A stretch of DNA of 64,000 nucleotides from JACVRW01 sp963850205 (GTDB lineage Bacteria; Actinomycetota; Thermoleophilia; Solirubrobacterales; Thermoleophilaceae). The translations under genes were made by a program, and so were the position numbers. Below are positions 36,569 to 44,984 of this stretch, one piece after another; positions within the stretch are counted from its first letter, which is position 1; each line of letters starts with the position of its first letter. The notes below the pieces were generated by a model, which saw nothing but the letters and a program-made list of their open reading frames with translations, made no database searches and had not been told where the DNA came from. The stretch is from the NCBI GenBank assembly GCA_963850205.1, contig CAWKKJ010000008.1, forward strand, positions 496,001 through 560,000, in the 5' to 3' direction.

Positions 36569-37240
36569 GTGAAGCCTTCCCCCGACCGCCGTGGGGCCCA
36601 CCGACGACTGCTGGTGCTCGCGCTGCTCATCGCCGCAGCTTTTGGGGCCGCTTTCGCCTTCCTGCCACACGACCCCGCGGAACTCGCGCGAATCGCGGAC
36701 GCGCCCACCGTGCTGCTGGTGGCCGCTGCGATCGTTGCGTGGACTCTGCTCACACCGGCGCTCGTTTCGGGCACGCTGTTGGCGGCGGGCACGGGCCTGC
36801 TCCTCGGCGGAGCGGCTGGCATGCCGGTGGCGCTGCTCGGCGCCACGTTAGGGGGGATAGTCGCATTCGGGATAGCCCGCGGTTTCGGGCGCGGCCCGGC
36901 CGAGACGCTGGCCGGCGAGCGCGTCGTGCGGCTGCGCGAGCGTGTCGAGCGGCGGCCGCTGCTGTCGATCGTGCTCGCCCGCGCAGCCCCGGGCTCGCCC
37001 GCCACCGTGCTCAACTACGCCGTCGGTCTCACGGGCGTTCGGCTGCGCCACTTCGTCGCCGGCAGCCTGATCGGCGGAGCTCCACGCGTGCTCGCCTATA
37101 CCGCCCTGGGCGGCGCGGCCGCCGAGCGCGCGCTTTGGCCGGCGGTCGCGGCCCTGGCGCTGCTCACCGCGCTCGGCCTGGCCGGCCTTGCGGTGGCGCG
37201 GCGCCGGCGCGCGGCAGCGCCGCTGCCCGCGGCGCCCTGA
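36569..37240 (+). CDS. TVP38/TMEM64 (VTT/SNARE-associated) family membrane protein
   Basis: 223 aa from the GTG (MKPSPDRRGAHRR). The first TM helix is followed by LLVAAAIVAWTLLTPALVSGTLLAAGTGLLLG and GATLGGIVAFGIARGFGRG, the VTT-domain core. RAAPGSPATVLNYAVGLTGVRLRHF is the family's second motif. VTT proteins are scramblase-like membrane proteins; the bacterial role is unsettled. The gene directly precedes the PHP hydrolase. Confidence 0.82.
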   Translation: MKPSPDRRGAHRRLLVLALLIAAAFGAAFAFLPHDPAELARIADAPTVLLVAAAIVAWTLLTPALVSGTLLAAGTGLLLGGAAGMPVALLGATLGGIVAFGIARGFGRGPAETLAGERVVRLRERVERRPLLSIVLARAAPGSPATVLNYAVGLTGVRLRHFVAGSLIGGAPRVLAYTALGGAAAERALWPAVAALALLTALGLAGLAVARRRRAAAPLPAAP

Positions 37241-37250
37241 TCGTCCCGGC

Positions 37251-38315
37251 GTGGACGACCCGCTCGGGCTCCACGGCCTAGCGTGCGTAGCGCACGTTCA
37301 CTCGACCTATTCCGACGGCACGGCCACTGTCGCTGAGCTCGTGGAGACGGCGCAGAAGGCCGGCGCCGACTGCCTGCTTCTCACCGACCACGACACGCTC
37401 GAGGCGCGGCGCCGCGGGGAGGAAGGCTGGCGCAGGGGCGTGCTCGTGCTGGTCGGCCACGAGGTCTCGCCCAAGGGCGGACATCTGCTCGTATTCGGTC
37501 TCGACGAGGAGATCCCTCACCAGGGACGCACAGAACGCGAGATCTGCACCGCCGTGCTCGAGGCCGGCGGCGTGGCCTTCGCCGCGCATCCGTTCTCGGA
37601 AGGCTCTCGCATGTCGAAGCTGATCGCGCCGCCGCACGGCTGGAAACTGCTCGACGACGCCGTCTGTGGCGGCATCGAGCTGTGGAGCCTCACCTCCGAC
37701 GCGGCCGAGGCCTGGCGTACCCCGCGGGAGGCGGTCGAGTTCCTGCGCGACCCCATGCGCACGCTGACCGGACCTCCAGCACGCCACCTGGCGATCTGGG
37801 ACCGGCTCTGCCTGCGCCGTCGCGTCCCGGCCATCGGCGGCCTCGACGCCCACCAGCGCGGCATCCGCGTTCGGGGGCGCGCGATCTCGCCGATGCCGAA
37901 CGCGCGCTACTTCTCCATGCTCCAGACCCACGTGCTGCTGCCCTTCGCCCCGGCGGGCGACTTGGCCGCCGACCGCACCGCCGTCAACGAGGCGCTCGGC
38001 GAGGGCCGTTGCTACCTGTCGTTCGAAGCGCTCGCGCCCGGGCGCGGATTTCGCTTCTGGGCAGAGCGCCACAGCCGCGCGGCCCCCATGGGCGCGCGGG
38101 TGGACCCCGGGCGGTGGACCATGAGGGCCGTGGCGCCACGGCCCGCGCACCTGCGACTGCTGCGCGACGGAGCGCCGGTGCACGAGGCCGAGAGCCACCG
38201 GCTCGAGCACCGCATCGACGAGGACGGCGCCTATCGCGTCGAGGCGCGGCTTCTGGACGACGAGCGCGACCGCCTCTGGCTCGTCAGCAACCCGGTCTAC
38301 GTGCGGGAAGCCTAG
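37251..38315 (+). CDS. PHP-domain metal-dependent phosphoesterase
   Basis: 354 aa from GTG 37251. PHP metal motifs in order: HVHSTYSDG, LTDHDT, GHEVSP, AAHPF and GGLDAHQ, so the trinuclear metal site is complete. A ~100-residue C-terminal beta domain (RGFRFWAERH ... VSNPVYVREA) is typical of CehA/McbA-like hydrolases. It cleaves a phosphoester or similar bond; the substrate is unknown. It starts 10 nt after the VTT-domain gene. Its stop overlaps the converging DUF2238 gene by 4 nt. Confidence 0.87.
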   Translation: MDDPLGLHGLACVAHVHSTYSDGTATVAELVETAQKAGADCLLLTDHDTLEARRRGEEGWRRGVLVLVGHEVSPKGGHLLVFGLDEEIPHQGRTEREICTAVLEAGGVAFAAHPFSEGSRMSKLIAPPHGWKLLDDAVCGGIELWSLTSDAAEAWRTPREAVEFLRDPMRTLTGPPARHLAIWDRLCLRRRVPAIGGLDAHQRGIRVRGRAISPMPNARYFSMLQTHVLLPFAPAGDLAADRTAVNEALGEGRCYLSFEALAPGRGFRFWAERHSRAAPMGARVDPGRWTMRAVAPRPAHLRLLRDGAPVHEAESHRLEHRIDEDGAYRVEARLLDDERDRLWLVSNPVYVREA

Positions 38316-39757
38316 GTTTGCGCCCCCGTGAGCTGGGCCGCCGGCCCGCGGCGGGTTGCCCAGCCCCTGCGGTCCCATAGCACGAGCAGCGTCGCCCCGG
38401 CGGCCGACGCCGCGAAGTCGATTGCCATGTGCGCGATCAGCTGGTCGAACGTGAAGCCCTCCGAGTCGAACAGCCCGTGGGCCGCCCAGGCGCCGACTTC
38501 GTAGAGCATGCCGGCGCCGAAGCCGAGGCTGGTCGCCAACAGGAGCATTCCGGTGCGCTCATGGATGTCCGTCTTGCCGCTCAGGTCGGGCACCGCGCGG
38601 ATTCGGACCAGCAGCAGGTACAGCATCACCGCGATCGACAGCGACGTCACCACCCGCGCGACGACCTCGTAGCCCGTGACGGTTTCGTAGGCGCCGCTGT
38701 AGGCGCCCCACGCCTGGAACGCCATGCCGAGCGCAAAGGCGGCATCGAAGGGCCTCGGCGCCTCGGCCGCGCGGACCAGAACCGACAGGCCGAAGCCGAC
38801 CACGAAGCGGCCGGCACTGTCCCAGTCCGCCTGGAGGAGCGCCACGACGGCGCCCACGAGGAGGCTCAGGCGGATCAGGTCGACGGGATCCCGGAGCACG
38901 CGGCCCCAGTCGCCGACCAGCCAACGCGGCAGCTTCGGGTAGGGGCGCGCCGGCTCACCGGCGTGTCCCCGCGGCGGGCGAAGCCGCGCCACCCACTGGC
39001 CGAAGCGCGCGAGGTGATCCTTGTTGCGATCCGGCGGGCCCGTCGGCATCGGCTCCTTGCCGCGCAGGGCGGCGCCCGGAGTGCGCCAGGTACCCCAGCC
39101 GCGTCCGGTCCAGAAGAGCAGGATCACACCGCCCATCAGCGCGCCGAGCGTGTCGTCGATCAGGTCACCGATCGAGTCGCCGTAGGTGACGAACATCTCC
39201 GTGCCGAAGAACTTGTTCGAGAACCACTCCCACATCTCGAATATGCCGCCGACCGTCAGCCCGAACGCGAGCGTGACCAGCACCATCGCGATGCGGTCGT
39301 GCAGGCCGGCGTCCTGGGACAGGTCGGGCACGAGCCGCAGGTGGCAGAGGCAGATGTAGAGCAGCATCGCCGAGCCGCACGGGAGGAGGAAGTGGACGAT
39401 CTTGTCGTAGCCGTAGATCTGGTCGAAGAGGCCGAAGACGTTGCCCCAGATCGCGAGGTTCATCCCGAGCTGGAACATGAAGTCGAAGGGGCGCTGCACG
39501 TTCAGCACGCGCGGCGCGAGCACGAGGAGAAAGCACCCGACCAGCTCGCCGGTGTGCGTGGTGTCGCCCACGATGATCGTGACGATCGCGCCGATCAGCG
39601 GCGCCAGGCGCAGCAGGTCGAGCGGGTCTCGGATTACTCGGTTCCAATCCCCGACCAGCCACTTGGGCAGGTTCGTAGGTAAGGGCTTCGGGCGAACAAC
39701 GACGCGGCGCCAGAGTGCCGGCGGCCGCTCACCCGGCGGGTTGCCGATGCCTGTCAT
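38312..39757 (-). CDS. membrane protein with two tandem DUF2238-like domains
   Basis: 481 aa made of an internal duplication: KWLVGDWNRVIRDPLDLLRL in the first half recurs as RWLVGDWGRVLRDPVDLIRL in the second. Each half has five to six TM helices. The first half keeps the family's polar residues (YDKIVHFLLP, GIFEMWEWFSN, YGDSIGDLIDD). The second has lost most of them (YEVVARVVTS, GMLYEVGAWAAHG, QLIAHMAIDF). The second copy is therefore probably structural or diverged. Function unknown. It begins 2 nt before the stop-start of the next upstream gene (39759), so the two form an operon. Confidence 0.83.
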   Translation of the reverse strand: MTGIGNPPGERPPALWRRVVVRPKPLPTNLPKWLVGDWNRVIRDPLDLLRLAPLIGAIVTIIVGDTTHTGELVGCFLLVLAPRVLNVQRPFDFMFQLGMNLAIWGNVFGLFDQIYGYDKIVHFLLPCGSAMLLYICLCHLRLVPDLSQDAGLHDRIAMVLVTLAFGLTVGGIFEMWEWFSNKFFGTEMFVTYGDSIGDLIDDTLGALMGGVILLFWTGRGWGTWRTPGAALRGKEPMPTGPPDRNKDHLARFGQWVARLRPPRGHAGEPARPYPKLPRWLVGDWGRVLRDPVDLIRLSLLVGAVVALLQADWDSAGRFVVGFGLSVLVRAAEAPRPFDAAFALGMAFQAWGAYSGAYETVTGYEVVARVVTSLSIAVMLYLLLVRIRAVPDLSGKTDIHERTGMLLLATSLGFGAGMLYEVGAWAAHGLFDSEGFTFDQLIAHMAIDFAASAAGATLLVLWDRRGWATRRGPAAQLTGAQT

Positions 39758-39758
39758 G

Positions 39759-40268
39759 TCAGTACTCCCAGCGGGCGTACTGGGCGTCCCGCTTCTTCAT
39801 CTCGTCGAACAGCAGGACCATTCGGTCCAGGTACCAGAACTTGCCGCCCTGGACGATGAGCATCCCCAGCACCGTGGGAGTCGGCTTCAGCTTGCCCAGC
39901 CCGTAGGCGAGCGGAGCCACGCCGAGCACCTGGTATAGCGCTGCGAGGTCCGGCACGCGGGAGTTGAACTGATGTGGCAGCTCGGCCCTTTCGGATTCGG
40001 TCCAGATCCGCTCGCCGAACACCGCCTTCGACGCCCAGTTCCTGGTCGACCGAGGGCGCTTGAAGAAGAGCGGGTTCACGAGCATCCACGCCGATGAGCC
40101 GGCCAGGGGAATCAGCGCGCGCCTGCCGATCCACTTCCTGCTCCAGATCGAGCCGATGAGCATCGGCAGCACGGCGAAGCGCGTCCAGACGCTGGCCGGG
40201 TTCGAGTGGCGCATCCAGCTGTCGCCCTCGAGCCCGAACGCGCTCGGGATCTTCTTGGCGAGGTCCAT
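39759..40268 (-). CDS. conserved hypothetical protein (DUF6653-like)
   Basis: 169 aa with two short hydrophobic segments (ALIPLAGSSAWMLVNPLFF and LGVAPLAYGLGKL). The pattern WMRHSNPASVWTRFAVLPML and FFKRPRSTRNWASKAVFGERIW resembles the DUF6653 family. No known activity. It lies 2 nt upstream of the tandem DUF2238 gene and 1 nt downstream of the serine hydrolase gene, all on the minus strand. Confidence 0.78.
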   Translation of the reverse strand: MDLAKKIPSAFGLEGDSWMRHSNPASVWTRFAVLPMLIGSIWSRKWIGRRALIPLAGSSAWMLVNPLFFKRPRSTRNWASKAVFGERIWTESERAELPHQFNSRVPDLAALYQVLGVAPLAYGLGKLKPTPTVLGMLIVQGGKFWYLDRMVLLFDEMKKRDAQYARWEY

Positions 40269-40269
40269 C

Positions 40270-41406
40270 TCACGAGGTGCTGCAGTAGGCCTCGTAGATT
40301 AGGTCGTAGAACTGTTTGATGGTGGCCGGGGGGAGCGCGCTCGGCTCGACGTTCGCCATCAACACGATCTGCCGCTTCCCGTTCGCGCTCGAGAGCGCCT
40401 GGGTCCAGTATCCGGGGAAGGAGCCGTTGTGACCCCATGCGACGCCGCACCGAGTCGGATATCTCGCCAGGCCGAGGCCGTAGCGCGACGGGAGATCGCT
40501 CTCAATGGGAAGCGTCCTCCTCTTCATCGCTCTCAGCAACCTCGGGCGGAGCAGCCGGCCCTTGACAAGCGCGCGGTAGAAGGTTGCGACGTCTCCAACG
40601 GTGGAGACGGTCGCTCCCCCGGCGCCGGTGATGGAGGAGCTGAAATTGGTCACGTCGACCAGGGGAGGCGGCCCGAGTGGGAAGTAGCCGTGGGCGTGCC
40701 GGCCCGCGATGGTCGTCTTCCTGTCGGGTTGCGAGGTCGAGTCGAGATCGAGGGGCGCGAAGATGCGACGGCGCAGCTGCCTCGCGAGGGACTTGCCGGT
40801 GACCGCCTCGATGATCAGGCCGGCGACCGTGTAGTTGGTGTTCGAGTAGGTGGCCTTCGTCGTCTCGCCGGGCGGGTACAGCGGCTCGTGCGAGGTCGCT
40901 AGGGCGAGGCGCTCGAGCGGGCTCCAGTAGTGACTCAGGTTCCCGCTGAAGTATGGCGCCAGGAGCCGCGGGTCGTTCTCGAAGTCGAAGAGCCCGCTGG
41001 TGTGGCCGAGCAGCTGGCGGATCCGGATGTTCTCCCCGTTCGGGACGACGCCCGGAAGCCACTTCTCGACGCTGTCGCTCAAGCGCAGCTTGCCCTCGCC
41101 GACGAGTTGTAGAGCGACCGTGGCCACGTAGGTCTTGGCGAGGCTCGCGATCCGGTAGCGGTCGCCGGGATGCATGGCCCGGCCGGTCGCGACTTCGGCC
41201 AGCCCCGCCGTGAGCCGCTTCTTGCCGTCCTCGCCGCGCACCAGCAGGATCGCACCGGGCGCTCCGCCGGCGACGAACGCATCGAGGCGGCTCTGAAGGC
41301 CCGCGCCGGCACCGGCCGCGGTCGGCTTTGCCGTCGCAGGTGAGGCGGCGATCACGAACAGGGCGATCAGGCAGGCGAGAAAGATGCGGGGCTTGGTCGT
41401 CGTCAT
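40270..41406 (-). CDS. secreted serine hydrolase (class C beta-lactamase family)
   Basis: 378 aa from ATG 41406. The signal peptide is IFLACLIALFVIAASPATA. SLAKT (SxxK nucleophile), YSNTN (YxN) and WGHNGSFPG (HxG) complete the penicillin-binding fold active site. HTSGLFDF and PGETTKATYSN are typical of D-alanyl-D-alanine carboxypeptidase/esterase members rather than true beta-lactamases. It likely acts on cell-wall peptides or esters outside the membrane. A longer frame extends to 41739 but begins in low-quality sequence. Confidence 0.9.
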   Translation of the reverse strand: MTTTKPRIFLACLIALFVIAASPATAKPTAAGAGAGLQSRLDAFVAGGAPGAILLVRGEDGKKRLTAGLAEVATGRAMHPGDRYRIASLAKTYVATVALQLVGEGKLRLSDSVEKWLPGVVPNGENIRIRQLLGHTSGLFDFENDPRLLAPYFSGNLSHYWSPLERLALATSHEPLYPPGETTKATYSNTNYTVAGLIIEAVTGKSLARQLRRRIFAPLDLDSTSQPDRKTTIAGRHAHGYFPLGPPPLVDVTNFSSSITGAGGATVSTVGDVATFYRALVKGRLLRPRLLRAMKRRTLPIESDLPSRYGLGLARYPTRCGVAWGHNGSFPGYWTQALSSANGKRQIVLMANVEPSALPPATIKQFYDLIYEAYCSTS

Positions 41407-41665
41407 GCCTGGGACGCTCCCAGCCCCGGCGCGGCCGCGAAAGCCAGAGCACCCCCCAACGCAAGGACGGGTTTCTGGTGTCTTGGCCCGCCCCGCCTCG
41501 GGAGCGCGGCCGGACACCAGAAAACCGGCCCCCGAATCACCAGTTCGCCGCCTTCCGTCCTGGGGCACCGGCTGAAAGCTTGTATTGGCCCAAGCGAGAG
41601 GAACAACGGTGAGAACGCGCATCATCCAAGGAAATGGTGGTAACGACGTCGGAAAGGACACGACG

Positions 41666-41989
41666 ATGTTGATCAGCACCATGAACGACCTCCCCGGCTT
41701 TCGAATCGAGGAGGTGCACGGCGAGGTGTTCGGGCTCACGGTCCGGTCGCGCCACGTCGGCTCTCAGCTCGGCGCAGCCGCCAAGTCGCTCGTCGGCGGA
41801 GAGCTCAAGGGCATGACCAAGATGCTCGCCGAGGGCCGTCAGGACGCCACCCGGCGCATCGTCGAGGTCGCCGAGGGCAAGGGCGCCAATGCGATCCTCG
41901 CCTTCCGCTTCGACACATCGGAGCTGGGCGGCACCTGGACCGAGATCTGCGCCTACGGGACGGCGGTGCGGGCGGCGCCGGCGGGGTGA
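41666..41989 (+). CDS. YbjQ/DUF74 family protein
   Basis: 107 aa starting at ATG 41666, with GGAAAGGA upstream. GEVFGLTVRSRHVGSQLGA, EGRQDATRRIVEVAEGKGANAI and FDTSELGGTWTEICAYGTAV follow the YbjQ (heavy-metal-binding-like, pentameric) pattern. The biological role is not established. A copy of the 51-bp repeat begins 23 nt after its stop. Confidence 0.88.
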   Translation: MLISTMNDLPGFRIEEVHGEVFGLTVRSRHVGSQLGAAAKSLVGGELKGMTKMLAEGRQDATRRIVEVAEGKGANAILAFRFDTSELGGTWTEICAYGTAVRAAPAG

Positions 41990-42012
41990 TCGGCGAAGAG
42001 GCCCTCGCTACC

Positions 42013-42063
42013 GACCAGAAGCCGACTATCTCACTTCGACGAGGCCGGTGGCAAGGGCGGGCT
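42013..42063. repeat. 51-bp direct repeat, copy 2
   Basis: Identical to 34609..34659 and in the same orientation. Here it lies between two convergent genes (YbjQ and the GH3 enzyme), so the promoter-like sequence it carries has no minus-strand gene in front of it. Confidence 0.8.
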
Positions 42064-42069
42064 CGCGGC

Positions 42070-43977
42070 TCAGTAGCCGAGCCCGTACCCGTACGGATAG
42101 AGCGTCGTGCTCGGGTCGCCGTCGGCGGGGATCCGGACCGGCAGCCTTCCGAGCGGGTTGACCTCACCCACGAGCACTCGCGCCGCCGCCTCCATCGCCG
42201 GTCGCGTCCAAGAGTACGAGGCGAGGTAGGTGGGCACCTGTGTCAGCTTCGCGATGTCGTACGGGTTCCTCGTAGCGATCACCACGACGGGCTTTCCGGT
42301 CGCCACCAGCTGCTCCACGAGGCTGAGCTGGGTCGGCGAGCCGGACGCGTTGGCCGTGGTCACCACGACGATGTCGCTGCTCGCCGCCCTGCTCACGGCG
42401 CCGGCGATGGCGGCCGCGTCGGGCGCGGTTCCGGTCTCGAAGAGCTCGGTCGCCACTCCCTCGCCACGCAGCCGCGCGGCGAGGTGCGCGGCCGGCTGGG
42501 CGTTGGACGTGGCCGATACGGAGCGGTAGCCCGTGACCAGCACCTTCTTTGCGTCACCGGCGGCGAGCGGCAACAGGCCGGCGTCGTTCTTGATCAGCGT
42601 GACGCCGTGCTCGCCCACCCGCCGCGCTCTGGCGAGATGCCGGGGGGTGCCGAGCCGGCGGGCCACCCTGCGCTCGTTGACGAACGGATCGCGGAAGAGA
42701 CCCCGATCGCGCTTCAGCTTCAACACCCGGTAGACGGATTCGTCGATCCGCTCCTCGGTGAGCTCGCCGTTGCGCACGGCGTCGAGCACCGCGGTGTAGG
42801 CCACGTCGAGGCTCACCGTGTCGGTGTCGGTGTCCACCATCATGGGCATGTCGACGCCGGCCTTGAGCGCGAGCACCGGTATCCGAGCGTCGCCGTACTT
42901 CTCGCGCACGCCGGCCATGTTGAGCGCGTCGGTGACGACCACGCCGCGGTAACCGAGCTCCTCGCGAAGCAGGCCGGTGAGGATCTCCGGATCGAGCGTC
43001 GCCGGGTCGCAGCCCTCCTGGGTGGCGAGGTCGCAGTCGCTCTGCAGCTCCGGCATGACCACGTGGGCGGTCATGATCATGTCCGCCCCGGCGGCGATGC
43101 CCGCGCGGAACGGCGGCGCGTCGGTCAGCTCCCACTGCTCGCGGTCGTGGAAGATCCACGGCACCCCGGTGTGGCTGTCGGTGACCGTGTCGCCGTGGCC
43201 GGGGAAGTGCTTCAGGGTGGCCGAGACGCCTGCGCGCTCGCTCCCGTGCACCGCGGCGGCGGTCATGTCCGAGACCAGGTCCGGGCTCTCCCCGAACGAG
43301 CGCACGCCGATGACAGGGTTGAGCGGGTTGATGTTGACGTCGGCGACCGGCGCGTAGTTCTGGTTGATCCCTAGCGCGCCGAGCTCCTTGGCGGTGATAC
43401 GCGCGGCCGCCTGGGCGTCGCGCGGCCGGCGGGTGGCGCCGAGCGCCATGTTGCCCGGGAACTCCGTGGCCGGAGCCCACACGCGGGAGACGACGCCGTG
43501 TTCCTGGTCGGTGGCGATGAGCATCGGGATGCGTGCCCGCTGACGGAGCGCGGCGGTCTGGATGCCGTTCGACAGCCGGGCGATCTGGGTGGGCCGGTTG
43601 AGGTTGTTCGTCCAGCGGAAGTAGACGACGCCACCGAGCTTGTACTTGTCGATCAGCTCGTCGGCGTTCCGGACCGCGGGTCCGTACATCGCCTGGTTGG
43701 AGGCGACGTCCTCGGGGTCGGTGGTATCGGCGCTCTCGCCGTACACGTTGGCGACGAAGAGCTGCCCGACCTTCTCCTCCAGGCTCATCCCGCGGATCTT
43801 CTCGACGACCCAGCGGTCCTCTCCCCGGCCATCGCCGGCGCTACCGCCGGTGGCGGCGAACGCGGCGCTCGCGCTGAGGGCAACCAGCAGGACGACCAGG
43901 GCGAGCGGGGCAATACCGCGGCGGCCTACGGCTCCACCACCGCGCTTCGACGTAACGATCTCGGACGATGACCTCAT
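42070..43977 (-). CDS. GH3 glycoside hydrolase (beta-N-acetylhexosaminidase/NagZ-like), secreted
   Basis: 635 aa from ATG 43977, which follows GGAGGAGG. The signal peptide is PLALVVLLVALSASAAFA. The GH3 barrel has TDQEHGVVSRV, NYAPVADVNINPLNPVIGVRSFG, KHFPGHGDTVTDSH (the NagZ-type His-containing loop) and VVTDALNMAG with the nucleophile Asp. A GH3 C-terminal domain follows (ASSDIVVVTT ... NPLGRLPVRIP). It probably removes N-acetylglucosamine from cell-wall or chitin fragments outside the cell. Confidence 0.92.
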   Translation of the reverse strand: MRSSSEIVTSKRGGGAVGRRGIAPLALVVLLVALSASAAFAATGGSAGDGRGEDRWVVEKIRGMSLEEKVGQLFVANVYGESADTTDPEDVASNQAMYGPAVRNADELIDKYKLGGVVYFRWTNNLNRPTQIARLSNGIQTAALRQRARIPMLIATDQEHGVVSRVWAPATEFPGNMALGATRRPRDAQAAARITAKELGALGINQNYAPVADVNINPLNPVIGVRSFGESPDLVSDMTAAAVHGSERAGVSATLKHFPGHGDTVTDSHTGVPWIFHDREQWELTDAPPFRAGIAAGADMIMTAHVVMPELQSDCDLATQEGCDPATLDPEILTGLLREELGYRGVVVTDALNMAGVREKYGDARIPVLALKAGVDMPMMVDTDTDTVSLDVAYTAVLDAVRNGELTEERIDESVYRVLKLKRDRGLFRDPFVNERRVARRLGTPRHLARARRVGEHGVTLIKNDAGLLPLAAGDAKKVLVTGYRSVSATSNAQPAAHLAARLRGEGVATELFETGTAPDAAAIAGAVSRAASSDIVVVTTANASGSPTQLSLVEQLVATGKPVVVIATRNPYDIAKLTQVPTYLASYSWTRPAMEAAARVLVGEVNPLGRLPVRIPADGDPSTTLYPYGYGLGY

Positions 43978-44065
43978 GCGCCTCCTCCGCAAGGCGTCGA
44001 ACTCGGTGAGACCGTACCAAACTGGTCTAGACCAGTGCGGAGCGGCCGCGGGTCCCGCTCGGAGC

Positions 44066-44071
44066 TAGGCT
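44066..44071 (+). promoter_or_regulatory. leaderless-type -10 box before the 69-aa gene
   Basis: TAGGCT, 7 nt before ATG 44079, the same spacing as at the GH6 and UXS genes. Confidence 0.3.
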
Positions 44072-44078
44072 TTCCGAC

Positions 44079-44288
44079 ATGGCCGACGACCACGAGCGCG
44101 ACGACGACCGCGCCAAGCGCCGTCAACATCAGCGCGCCGCCACCAGACATGAGCGGGCCGCCCGGACCGATCGTGACGCGGCCGACGCGTCCGAGCTGTT
44201 CGGTGAGCCCGAGGCGGCCGAGGGTCACCGCGACGATGCTCGGCGCCATGAAGCCGGTGCTGACGACGAGCGGCATAGCGCCAACTAG
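44079..44288 (+). CDS. small highly charged protein, 69 aa
   Basis: 69 residues dominated by Asp, Glu, Arg, His and Ala (MADDHERDDDRAKRRQHQRA...), predicted helical or disordered, with no known domain. Support for expression comes from the TAGGCT box 7 nt upstream. A minus-strand frame of 100 aa covers the same DNA and looks partly membrane-like, so the coding strand is not certain. Confidence 0.4.
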   Translation: MADDHERDDDRAKRRQHQRAATRHERAARTDRDAADASELFGEPEAAEGHRDDARRHEAGADDERHSAN

Positions 44289-44312
44289 CCCGTGCCGACG
44301 GCGGGCGCTCGG

Positions 44313-44360
44313 TGCCCCGGGCAGGATTCGAACCTGCGCCGCGCGGCTTAGAAGGCCGTA
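44313..44360 (-). pseudogene. tRNA-Arg (TCT) 3' fragment
   Basis: Minus strand: most of the anticodon arm with loop CTTCTAA (anticodon TCT), variable region, T-arm CAGGTTCGAATCCTG and 3' acceptor CCCGGGGC plus discriminator A. Everything 5' of the anticodon stem is replaced by unrelated DNA. As with tRNA-His, a 3'-half tRNA duplicate is the mark left by an integrase at an attachment site. No complete copy is in the window. Confidence 0.75.
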
Positions 44361-44363
44361 CGA

Positions 44364-44762
44364 CTAGAACGACGTGCGAGCCACGCGCTCGCGCATCGTC
44401 GCCCGTAGGCTCTTCGCGATCGCCGGCACGCGGTCCTCGATCTCCTTGAAGTCGCGCGAGAACATCGCGACGAGTGTCATCGGTGTCGTGGCGACGATCG
44501 ACGCCGTGCGAGTACCGGTGACGAGCAGACCGATCTCGCCGACCACATCGCCTTGTCGAACGGAGGCGATTGCTTTCCCGTCTCGGCGCACCTCGGCCTC
44601 ACCGTCCTCGATCACGAAGAACTCGTAGGCATTGTCGCCCTGGGCGGCGACCGTTGTGCCCGCCGCGATCGCTACCTCGCGCGTGCAGGCTGCGAGCTCG
44701 GCGCGCTCGCTGGCGTGAAGGTCGGCGAACAGCGGCAGGCCCGCGAGTCGTTCTGGATTCAT
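44364..44762 (-). CDS. cyclic nucleotide-binding domain protein
   Basis: 132 aa, a single CNB/Crp-like beta-roll: LPLFADLHASERAELAACTRE, GDNAYEFFVIEDGEAEVRRDG, GDVVGEIGLLVTGTRTASIVA (phosphate-binding cassette region) and a C-terminal helix. It has no DNA-binding HTH, so it may be a regulatory module acting through protein contact. A GGAGG ribosome site precedes ATG 44762; a much longer frame upstream is compositionally random. Its stop is 3 nt from the tRNA-Arg fragment, so its 3' end may be a junction. Confidence 0.85.
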   Translation of the reverse strand: MNPERLAGLPLFADLHASERAELAACTREVAIAAGTTVAAQGDNAYEFFVIEDGEAEVRRDGKAIASVRQGDVVGEIGLLVTGTRTASIVATTPMTLVAMFSRDFKEIEDRVPAIAKSLRATMRERVARTSF

Positions 44763-44984
44763 TGGGGCGGCTCCTCCATGCAGCTTTGGCGTGAGCCTCT
44801 CTATGCCGGCCTGACGGGACGTAAAGAACCTGTGAACCGAATCGCTGACGGGAGGTACCCGAGCCGACGACGAGGTCCTTGACGGTGCTCGAGACGAGCA
44901 CCTCGTCCGCCGCCTGAGCGCGGCAGCACGCTGCTCCTTCGCGTGTCGCTGATTGGCAGCACGCGCGCCCGTCACACTGGGGAT

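Noticed and set aside
43974..44276. A 100-aa minus-strand frame with a hydrophobic stretch
   Set aside because: It overlaps the charged 69-aa plus-strand gene, which has a promoter-like box at the right spacing; neither is certain but the plus strand is better supported.
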